NCBI GenBank assembly: GCA_031279875.1
Contig: JAITHS010000042.1
Span: 1-8,135 of the forward strand
From: Tannerella sp.
GTDB lineage: Bacteria; Bacteroidota; Bacteroidia; Bacteroidales; Tannerellaceae
Length of the DNA: 8,135 nt
Direction of reading: 5' to 3'
The notes beneath the pieces were generated by a model. The model was not told the DNA's origin. It ran no database searches and saw only the letters and a list, made by a program, of their open reading frames with translations. Made by a program: the position numbers and the translations under genes. This document shows, piece after piece, positions 1-6,662 of the stretch (the stretch's first letter is position 1; every line of letters begins with the position of its first letter).

Positions 1-14
1 CGTGCTTTTTCTCT

Positions 15-40
15 GGATTGCTTCGTTCCTCGCAATGACG
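15..40 (-). repeat. Dispersed palindromic repeat (GTCATTGCGAGG...CGAAGCAATCC type)
   Basis: Read on the - strand, this stretch begins CGTCATTGCGAGGAACG and ends CGAAGCAATCC. It contains the inverted repeat ATTGC (17-21) / GCAAT (32-36) around a 10-base loop. I recognise this word from memory as a short palindromic element scattered through intergenic DNA of many unrelated bacteria. That is recall, not a search result. It codes for nothing and supports the view that positions 1-120 are non-coding. Its function is unknown. Confidence 0.6.
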
Positions 41-111
41 AATGCCCTGGACGTTAACGCCCTCGTAATGATGTAAGTGAGCGCAAAACGGCATTTTTCC
101 TTATAATGACG
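28..111. repeat. Three degenerate copies of a 13-base motif
   Basis: CCTCGCAATGACG (28-40), CCTCGTAATGATG (61-73) and CCTTATAATGACG (99-111) lie in the same orientation, with starts 33 and 38 bases apart. Copies 1 and 2 agree at 11 of 13 positions; copy 3 agrees with each of the others at 10 of 13. The first copy is part of the palindromic element at 15-40. The region could be a decayed cluster of that element or spaced protein-binding sites, and chance resemblance is not excluded. Confidence 0.4.
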
Positions 112-120
112 TACAGGGCA
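43..120. repeat. Imperfect 12-base inverted repeat around a 54-base spacer
   Basis: The left arm TGCCCTGGACGT (43-54) matches the reverse complement of the right arm ACGTACAGGGCA (109-120) at 11 of 12 positions. No flanking direct duplication is visible, and nothing between the arms looks coding. The 78-base unit could be a remnant of a small non-autonomous mobile element or a long-range hairpin. It lies about 95 bases upstream of the -7 box, so a direct role in transcription of the operon is not obvious. Confidence 0.4.
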
Positions 121-182
121 TGAAATTCATAGCGAAAATATCAAAAAATCATTAAAAACACAGGACTTTGTGTTAAAAAAAC

Positions 183-196
183 AAAAAAAAAAAAAA
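183..196 (+). repeat. 14-A homopolymer upstream of the -7 box
   Basis: An uninterrupted run of 14 A is preceded by a 7-A run (175-181). It ends 18 bases before the -7 box at 215, which is roughly where a Bacteroidota -33 element would lie. It could act as an A-tract (UP-like) element or simply reflect AT-rich promoter DNA. Homopolymers of this length are prone to slippage. Confidence 0.7.
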
Positions 197-214
197 TAGA
201 CCAAATTTTTTTAT

Positions 215-223
215 TATTTTTGC
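215..223 (+). promoter_or_regulatory. Candidate Bacteroidota -7 promoter box
   Basis: TATTTTTGC fits the Bacteroidota sigma-70 type -7 consensus TAnnTTTGY at every fixed position. No TTTG-type -33 box is seen at the usual spacing; that place is taken by the A-tract. Transcription would start near 229-231, giving a leader of about 40 bases before the SusC ATG. No other match to the consensus was seen in the gaps between the four downstream genes, so this is the likely promoter of the whole unit. The surrounding sequence is very AT-rich, which raises the chance of a fortuitous match. Confidence 0.55.
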
Positions 224-270
224 AGTCCAATATCATATCGCAACAATTTCTATAAAAATAAATATTAACA

Positions 271-3200
271 ATGAAAAACGAGCTAAACAATGTAAAAAAA
301 ATTTTGATGATTGTCTCCTTGTGCTGCATGACGTTGATGACGGCGTTCGGGCAGTCGGGTGGACGAACATTCAAGGGACGTGTTATCGATAACGTCGGCG
401 AACCATTACCCGGCGCTCTGATAACGGTCGTAAACAGCACCCGTGGCGCCGTTACAGGTGAGAACGGCAACTTTGAGTTGCCCGACATCACCGTTGGCAC
501 GAAACTGAAAGTAACTTACCTCGGTATGCAAGACAAATTGATCGTATTCGAGGGTAAAGACATGACAATCACGTTGGAAGAGAAAATCGACGAACTTGAA
601 GAAGTAACGGTTGTTGCTTTCGGCAAGCAGAAAAAAGAAAGCGTCATCTCGTCGATAAGTACTGTTAACACAAAAGATTTGAAGGTGCCGTCGAGTAATC
701 TCACTACATCATTAGCCGGCAGAATTTCGGGATTAATATCTTATCAGCGCAGCGGCGAGCCGGGGCAGGATGACGCCAGTTTCTTTGTGCGCGGCGTAAC
801 ATCGTTTGCTTATGCGGCAGGCCCGTTGATATTGATTGACGGCGTAGAGATGTCGTCGAGCGACCTTGCACGTTTGCAACCCGACGACCTTGCCTCGTTC
901 AGTATCATGAAAGACGCGGCTGCGACGGCTCTCTACGGCGCACGCGGCGGCAACGGCGTTATACTCGTTACGACGAAAGAAGGCAGGGAAGGCAAAGCGC
1001 AGATTTCGGTACGTTTTGAGACGTCGTTATCAAAGCCGACACAAGAGATAGAACTTGCCGACCCCATAACCTACATGCGCCTTAACAACGAAGCCGTTCT
1101 GACGCGCAATCCGATGACAGCCGTACCTTATCCTTACGAGAAAATCGACAATACGCTTGCCGGAAAGAACCCTTTTGTTTATCCTGCCAACGATTGGTAC
1201 GGGGAACTGTTTAAAAACCATGCCATCAACCACCGCCTCAACTTCAACGTAAGTGGCGGCGGCAATATAGCAAGATATTATATAGCAGGCACTTTCAATC
1301 AGGATAACGGCATTCTGAAAGTTGATAACCGTAACAATTTCAACAACAACATCAATCTGAAAAAGTTCCTGCTGCGGAGTAACGTCAATATCAACGTAAC
1401 ACCTACTACCGAAGCCGTTGTGAGGCTTCACGGCACTTTTGACGATTATACCGGACCTATCGACGGAGGCTCTACATTATATAATAAGGTAATCCACAGC
1501 GATCCGGTACTTTTTCCCGCCACTTTTGCGCCGGATGATAACTTTTCATGGGTAACGCATCCGATGTTCGGAAACTATGATAAAGGTCAGTATATCAATC
1601 CTTACGCAGATATGGTAAAGGGTTACAAAGACTATTCCAAGTCGCTTATGCTGGCGCAGTTTGAAGTAAGGCAAAAACTTGATTTCATCGTCGAGGGGCT
1701 TACAGTCAGAGGGTTGTTTAACACTACGAGATACTCCTATTTTGACGTTACTCGCTCTTACAACCCGTATTATTATTCCGTTGCGGGATATGACAAAACG
1801 ACCGACAAATATGTCTTGCAAGCCATCAACCCGACGGGTGGAACGCCGTTTCTCAACTATAATCCGGGCGCCAAAGATATTACTTCGACGACATATATTG
1901 AGGGCGCAATCAATTATGACCATAAATTTAACGAAATCCATACCGTCAGCGGAATGTTGGTAAGTATCCTGCGCAACAGCCTGAAACCTAACACCGGCAA
2001 CTCACTTTCGCTATCCTTACCGCAACGAAACGTAGGACTGTCGGGTCGTTTTACATATTCCTACGACAACCGTTATTTCGGAGAAGTAAACTTCGGATAC
2101 AACGGTTCCGAACGCTTTGCCAAGCATGAACGGTTCGGTTTCTTCCCTTCCGTCGGAGCGGCATGGATAATATCCAACGAACAGTTTTGGGGTAATTTAG
2201 AGGATATAGTCAACAAATTGAAACTAAAAGCCACTTACGGTCTTGCGGGCAGCGATGCTATCGGCGACGCGGACGCCCGCTTTTTTTATCTTTCGGAAGT
2301 TAATCTTAACGATAGCGGACGATCATTTGCTTGGGGAGAAGATTCGCCCTATCACTCTGTTAACGGCGTCGCTACAAGTCGATATGCCAATGATAAAATA
2401 ACATGGGAGACATCGGCAAAAATGAATCTCGGCATAGAGTTCGGATTGTTTAATAAGGCTGATATTCAGATCGATTACTATACCGAGCATCGCAAAAACA
2501 TCCTTATGGATCGTAGCAACATACCTACTACTATGGGTCTGCAAGGCTCTGCTCCGCAAACAAATATCGGCGAAGCCAAAGGCAGCGGCATAGACTTCTC
2601 TATCGACTATAATCATTCCATTAACAAGAATTTCTGGATTACCGGACGCGCCAATTTGACTTATGCAACAGCCAAATATGAGGTATATGAAGAAGTTGAC
2701 AACAGACTGACGCCGTGGCTTTCGCATGTAGGGCGTCCTATTTCGCAAATGCAGGGATATATAGCGGAACGTCTTTTTGTGGATGATACAGAAGTACTTA
2801 ATTCACCGACACAAACATTCGGCGAGTATCTCGGCGGCGACATTAAATATCGCGACATCAACGGCGACGACCAAATAAACTCGCTCGACCAAGTATTCTT
2901 TGGCTATCCGACAAGACCGGAAATAATTTACGGCTTCGGTTTATCATCAGGCTATAAAGGTTTTGACCTGTCATGCTTTTTTCAGGGTCTCGGCAGAGAA
3001 TCGTTCAGAATTTATGCCCAGACAACAGCCCCGTTCCGGACTTATACCGAAAATAACATGACATACAAAAACCAACTGCTCAAAGTATATGCCGACGACC
3101 ATTGGAGCGACGACAACCGTAACATCTACGCTCTCTGGCCTCGCCTGTCAGACCGCTTAATATCCAATAACACACAAGTAAGCACATGGTGGTTGCGTGA

Positions 3201-3417
3201 TGGTTCGTTTTTGCGCCTCAAATCATTGGAATGCGGATATTCGCTGCCGGTCAAATCTATTGCACGGTTTCATCTGTCCTCGTTCAGGCTGTATTTTAGC
3301 GGTACCAATATGCTGACATTCTCTAAATTCAAGATGTGGGATCCGGAAATGGGCGGCGAAGGTCTCGGATACCCTATCCAAAAAGTCTATAATCTCGGAT
3401 TTCAACTGTCATTTTAA
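271..3417 (+). CDS. SusC/RagA-family TonB-linked outer-membrane transporter
   Basis: This is a 1048-residue outer-membrane TonB-dependent transporter of the SusC/RagA family, which imports oligosaccharides (or, for some members, peptides) into the periplasm together with a SusD lid. Residues 1-27 form a Sec signal peptide with likely cleavage after AFG. Residues 33-105 are a carboxypeptidase-D regulatory-like (Ig-like) domain, followed by a TonB-box-type segment (EEVTVVAFGK, 110-119). The plug (about 120-240) contains FFVRGV, PLILIDGVE and the SusC signature with IMKDAAATALYGA and GGNGVILVTTKEG. The rest is the beta-barrel, ending in NLGFQLSF with the terminal aromatic residue typical of barrel insertion signals. 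No STN domain precedes the Ig-like domain, so sigma/anti-sigma signalling through this receptor is not expected. Residues 862-873 (DINGDDQINSLD) resemble a calcium-binding loop. The ATG at 271 follows an A-rich leader and gives a complete signal peptide. Substrate is unknown. Confidence 0.95.
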   Translation: MKNELNNVKKILMIVSLCCMTLMTAFGQSGGRTFKGRVIDNVGEPLPGALITVVNSTRGAVTGENGNFELPDITVGTKLKVTYLGMQDKLIVFEGKDMTITLEEKIDELEEVTVVAFGKQKKESVISSISTVNTKDLKVPSSNLTTSLAGRISGLISYQRSGEPGQDDASFFVRGVTSFAYAAGPLILIDGVEMSSSDLARLQPDDLASFSIMKDAAATALYGARGGNGVILVTTKEGREGKAQISVRFETSLSKPTQEIELADPITYMRLNNEAVLTRNPMTAVPYPYEKIDNTLAGKNPFVYPANDWYGELFKNHAINHRLNFNVSGGGNIARYYIAGTFNQDNGILKVDNRNNFNNNINLKKFLLRSNVNINVTPTTEAVVRLHGTFDDYTGPIDGGSTLYNKVIHSDPVLFPATFAPDDNFSWVTHPMFGNYDKGQYINPYADMVKGYKDYSKSLMLAQFEVRQKLDFIVEGLTVRGLFNTTRYSYFDVTRSYNPYYYSVAGYDKTTDKYVLQAINPTGGTPFLNYNPGAKDITSTTYIEGAINYDHKFNEIHTVSGMLVSILRNSLKPNTGNSLSLSLPQRNVGLSGRFTYSYDNRYFGEVNFGYNGSERFAKHERFGFFPSVGAAWIISNEQFWGNLEDIVNKLKLKATYGLAGSDAIGDADARFFYLSEVNLNDSGRSFAWGEDSPYHSVNGVATSRYANDKITWETSAKMNLGIEFGLFNKADIQIDYYTEHRKNILMDRSNIPTTMGLQGSAPQTNIGEAKGSGIDFSIDYNHSINKNFWITGRANLTYATAKYEVYEEVDNRLTPWLSHVGRPISQMQGYIAERLFVDDTEVLNSPTQTFGEYLGGDIKYRDINGDDQINSLDQVFFGYPTRPEIIYGFGLSSGYKGFDLSCFFQGLGRESFRIYAQTTAPFRTYTENNMTYKNQLLKVYADDHWSDDNRNIYALWPRLSDRLISNNTQVSTWWLRDGSFLRLKSLECGYSLPVKSIARFHLSSFRLYFSGTNMLTFSKFKMWDPEMGGEGLGYPIQKVYNLGFQLSF

Positions 3418-3436
3418 CTCATAAACTATTAAACAA

Positions 3437-5368
3437 ATGAAAAATATCTTTCTAACAATTATTACCGGAATATTCGTGATGTCATGCAGCGATTATCTCG
3501 ACGTAGTGCCTGATAATGTACCTGTTATCGAACACGCTTTTCTCGACCGCACCGGCACCGAGAGATACCTCGCCACATGCTATACCTATCTGCCGTATTT
3601 CAGCAATCCTAACGGCGATGCGGCTATTCTCGGCAGCGATGAGTTTTATTGCGTCGAAGACCCTTATTATAACGGCATTGCAGGCAATTACTACGGTCTC
3701 AAAGTGCGTCGCGGCGAGCAAAACACCAACAGTCCGCTGTTTAATGTTTGGGACGGATTAAACAACGGACGCGCCATGTTTCGCGCTCTTCGCGACTGCA
3801 ATCTGTTTCTCGAAAACATCTACAACGTAGGCGCCGACCTGTCGGAAGCGGAAACGCGACAGTGGGCAGCCGAAGTGAAGTATCTTAAAGCATTTTATCA
3901 TTACTATCTGCTTATTAATTACGGACCTATACCGTTGCAAAAAGTCAGTTTGCCTATCTCGGCAAATTCGGAAGAAGTGCGCGTTTATCGCGACCCGTTT
4001 GACGAATGCGTCGATTACATCGCAACGCTTCTCGACGAAGCCATTCCCGACCTGCCGTCTGCCATACAGATACGAAGCACCGACATGGGACATATCACAC
4101 GTCCGATAGCGGCGGCTCTCAAAGCCAAACTGCTCGTTTTTGCCGCCAGCCCGCTGTTTAACGGCAATCCTGATTTTGCCGGACTGAAAGACAATCGCCA
4201 AACGGCGCTCTTTACCGCTACCGAAGACAAATCTAAATGGACACGCGCCGTCGAAGCCTGCAAACAAGCCATCGACGAGGCAGCGCTCGGAGGTCATGAC
4301 TTCTACGAGTTTACGAAATATCCCAACATTTCGGATTCTACCAAACGGCTGATGTCGCTTCGAAGCGTAGTAACCGACAGGTGGAATAAAGAAATAATAT
4401 GGTCGGCCGACAGATATACTATGTATGACTATCAGCGTGCTTCGACACCGTTTTTCTTCGGCTCTCAAAGCACATGGATGCCTACCGACCCGTGGCTCTG
4501 CGCCACACTCGCTACCGTAGAGATGTTTTATTCCAATCACGGCGTTCCCATCGATGAAGACATAGAGTTTGCCGACCGTAACAGATGGTATAACCCGACA
4601 CCTGCTCCGGCAGACCATAAATTTTTTATCAAGCCGGGCTACGAAACGGCTCTTATCAACATCGACCGCGAAACGCGCTTTTACGCCAATCTCGCTTTCG
4701 ACGGTTGCGTCTGGTTTGGTAACGGAAGATATAAAGATCCCGGACAAGGCGCAGAATCGGAACAGTCATGGGTACTCAAAACAAAAGCGGGCGAAGAAAA
4801 CGGCAAACGTTCAAGCATGAGATACGCTATGACGGGATATTATATTCGCAAGTCAAGCCATTATGAGAGCGCCAGCCCGTCGCAATCGTCTAACGTGATA
4901 ATACCGTCAACGTTCCCGCTTATCCGTTTAGCCGACATCTATCTGCTTTATGCGGAGGCTCTTAACGAAAGTAAATCCGCTCCCGACGCAGAGGTATATG
5001 AGTATATCGACAAGGTAAGAGAACGTGCCGGTTTGCCCGGAGTAGTGGAAAGTTGGAGAGAATGGTCAAAATATCCGTCCAAACCGACGACACAAGAAGG
5101 GATGAGAGAAATTATCCAACGCGAAAGAATGATAGAACTTGCCTTTGAGGGCGTCAGATACTGGGATATACGTCGCTGGAAAACGGCTTACGACTTGCTC
5201 AACAAACCTATCCAAGGTCTCAATCCTAACGGCGCTACAACGCAGGATTATAATAACGTTGTTACTTACGAGATACCGAATTTTACTACCAAAGAATATC
5301 TCTCGCCTATACGTCAATATAATATCCGTGTGAATGCCAATTTGGTGCAAAATCCGTATTGGGAGTAA
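3437..5368 (+). CDS. SusD/RagB-family surface lipoprotein
   Basis: This is a 643-residue SusD/RagB-type lipoprotein, expected to sit on the cell surface as the substrate-binding lid over the SusC pore. The N-terminus has a lipoprotein signal peptide with lipobox VMSC and acylated Cys17, followed by SDYLD, the common SusD start of the mature protein. The TPR-like helical core is visible in WDGLNNGRAMFRALRDCN (105-122), EVKYLKAFYHYYLLINYG (146-163) and RPIAAALKAKLLVFAASPLF (222-241). The C-terminal SusD signature is present as RLADIYLLYAEALNES (497-512) and RERMIELAFEGVRYWDIRRW (562-581). Length is towards the upper end for the family, and no truncation is seen. The ATG lies 19 bases after the SusC stop in an A-rich gap without a Shine-Dalgarno sequence, as is normal in Bacteroidota. 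Ligand identity cannot be inferred. Confidence 0.95.
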   Translation: MKNIFLTIITGIFVMSCSDYLDVVPDNVPVIEHAFLDRTGTERYLATCYTYLPYFSNPNGDAAILGSDEFYCVEDPYYNGIAGNYYGLKVRRGEQNTNSPLFNVWDGLNNGRAMFRALRDCNLFLENIYNVGADLSEAETRQWAAEVKYLKAFYHYYLLINYGPIPLQKVSLPISANSEEVRVYRDPFDECVDYIATLLDEAIPDLPSAIQIRSTDMGHITRPIAAALKAKLLVFAASPLFNGNPDFAGLKDNRQTALFTATEDKSKWTRAVEACKQAIDEAALGGHDFYEFTKYPNISDSTKRLMSLRSVVTDRWNKEIIWSADRYTMYDYQRASTPFFFGSQSTWMPTDPWLCATLATVEMFYSNHGVPIDEDIEFADRNRWYNPTPAPADHKFFIKPGYETALINIDRETRFYANLAFDGCVWFGNGRYKDPGQGAESEQSWVLKTKAGEENGKRSSMRYAMTGYYIRKSSHYESASPSQSSNVIIPSTFPLIRLADIYLLYAEALNESKSAPDAEVYEYIDKVRERAGLPGVVESWREWSKYPSKPTTQEGMREIIQRERMIELAFEGVRYWDIRRWKTAYDLLNKPIQGLNPNGATTQDYNNVVTYEIPNFTTKEYLSPIRQYNIRVNANLVQNPYWE

Positions 5369-5403
5369 TGGTTAGTGGTTAGTGATTAGTGGTTAGTGGT
5401 TAA
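5369..5403 (+). repeat. Five tandem 7-base repeats (TGGTTAG)
   Basis: The array starts on the base after the susD-like stop codon. Units are TGGTTAG, TGGTTAG, TGATTAG, TGGTTAG and TGGTTAA, so three are perfect and two differ at one base. It lies between two genes of one operon, so a change in copy number would alter intercistronic distance without touching either reading frame. Confidence 0.95.
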
Positions 5404-5404
5404 T

Positions 5405-5433
5405 CAAATCTTCAAATCTTCAAATCTTCAAAT
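5405..5433 (+). repeat. Tandem 8-base repeats (CAAATCTT), 3.6 copies
   Basis: Three perfect CAAATCTT units (5405-5412, 5413-5420, 5421-5428) are followed by a partial CAAAT that runs into the A-rich translation leader of the next gene (AAATAAATAAAA before the ATG at 5442). One base separates this array from the unrelated 7-base array. Both lie immediately upstream of a start codon, where copy number could influence translation or mRNA stability. Confidence 0.95.
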
Positions 5434-5441
5434 AAATAAAA

Positions 5442-6638
5442 ATGAAACAAATAATTAAAATAACAGTGGTAATGGCAGTCTTGCTTGGCTGCAAGGAAGA
5501 ATCGATAGGGCAATATCCTACCGACGGTACGCCGCCTCAAAAGATCTCAAACCCGACGGTTACAAACATCAAGGGCGGAGCGATTATATCATATATGCTT
5601 CCTAACGAGAAAGATATTCTTTATGTCAAAGCGGAATATACTTTGCCCAACGGTCAGAAGAAAGAGATGCGCTCGTCGGCTTTTGCAAATACCGTTAAGG
5701 TTATGGGTTACTCGCGGTCGGTAAAGTCGGAGGTCAAACTCATCTCCGTTGACCGCAGCCGTAATGAATCGGAACCGGTAATATGCGAAATCGAACCGTT
5801 CGACAGCCCTATCTTCGACGTTGTCCGCTCAGTAACAGTAATTCCGGGCTTCGGAGGCATAAAGTTGAACTGGGAAAATCCGGAAAAAGCTGACGTCGTT
5901 GTCGGAGTGTTGCTCAAAAACGACGAACTTATTTATGAAAGTATTGATAATATCTATACTTCGGTTGCTGCCGGAAACGCCTCCGTAAGAGGTATCTCCG
6001 ACGGAGAAAAAGATTTCGGTATCTATGTAAGAGATATTTACTACAACTATTCCGATACGGTTTTCCTTACCTTGACGCCATGGAAAGAAGTCAAGTTGGA
6101 TTCCAAACTGTGGCGCGGCGGTACTATTTGCAGTAATACTTTTACCATTTCGCCTTACGGTACGGGCAATCTGTCGATACTCTGGAACGGCGCTACTACT
6201 ATCGAAAGCGCTTCCGAAATGGTCTATATCAACAACAGCGTTGCTACGCCGATATTCATCTCGTTAGACCTTGGCGTTACTTCCAAACTGTCGCGCTTCA
6301 GGTTCTGGGGCAGATACCAGTATTCGTTTACTCTACATCATCCGAAAGAATTTGAGATATGGGGTACAAACGATGTCAACGCTTTCAACGACCCGTGCAG
6401 TTTCGACGGCTGGACAAAACTCATCGAAGGCATATCCACAAAGCCTTCCGGCCCCGACGCAGTAGCCTTTGCGCAATTGACGTCGGAAGATGTCGCTCTG
6501 GCCATTGCAGGCGAAGAATATGAGTTTCCTCTCGAAGTGCCGAGCGTCAGATATGTTCGCTACAGATGTATGCGCACATGGACTAATTCAACAAGTATGT
6601 TTCTCACCGAACTCGCTTTCTGGGGCAATCCACAATAA
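5442..6638 (+). CDS. Surface lipoprotein with DUF4959/DUF5126/DUF5000-like domains
   Basis: This is a 398-residue lipoprotein with lipobox VLLGC (Cys17) and KEES right after the cysteine, an acidic tail compatible with export to the cell surface. The arrangement matches a common Bacteroidota accessory lipoprotein. Residues 25-118 form a fibronectin-III-like DUF4959 region (sheet-rich, with ISVDRSRNESEP near its end). Residues 120-218 form a DUF5126-like region. Residues 222-396 form a DUF5000-like, discoidin-related jelly roll, with IFISLDLGV (271-279), LSRFRFWGR (283-291), FEIWGTND (304-311) and RYVRYRC (370-376) before the closing ELAFWG. Domain names are assigned by eye. Proteins of this type usually follow susCD pairs and are thought to bind glycans at the surface; no catalytic motif is seen. 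The ATG follows the tandem repeats and an A-rich leader. Confidence 0.85.
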   Translation: MKQIIKITVVMAVLLGCKEESIGQYPTDGTPPQKISNPTVTNIKGGAIISYMLPNEKDILYVKAEYTLPNGQKKEMRSSAFANTVKVMGYSRSVKSEVKLISVDRSRNESEPVICEIEPFDSPIFDVVRSVTVIPGFGGIKLNWENPEKADVVVGVLLKNDELIYESIDNIYTSVAAGNASVRGISDGEKDFGIYVRDIYYNYSDTVFLTLTPWKEVKLDSKLWRGGTICSNTFTISPYGTGNLSILWNGATTIESASEMVYINNSVATPIFISLDLGVTSKLSRFRFWGRYQYSFTLHHPKEFEIWGTNDVNAFNDPCSFDGWTKLIEGISTKPSGPDAVAFAQLTSEDVALAIAGEEYEFPLEVPSVRYVRYRCMRTWTNSTSMFLTELAFWGNPQ

Positions 6639-6662
6639 TAATTCTTAAAAACTTTACTAAAT

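Noticed and set aside
52..59. 8-base perfect palindrome CGTTAACG in the leader as a possible operator
   Set aside because: It is short, occurs once, is far from the promoter and matches no regulator site I know.
141..500. Open frame of 119 codons on the - strand across the leader and the start of the SusC gene
   Set aside because: Its C-terminal half is a Phe/Lys/Asn-rich translation of the A/T tract and promoter region, and its N-terminal half is antisense to the SusC signal peptide and Ig-like domain.
3758..4747. Long open frame (329 codons) on the - strand inside the susD-like gene
   Set aside because: It lies wholly antisense to a clear SusD family gene, shows no recognisable motif, and its composition follows from the codon use of the sense gene.
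5368..5382. Tiny open frame ATG-GTT-AGT-GGT-TAG overlapping the susD-like stop codon and made by the 7-base repeat
   Set aside because: Four codons created by the repeat with no leader of their own. It could in principle affect re-initiation, but nothing in the sequence supports translation.
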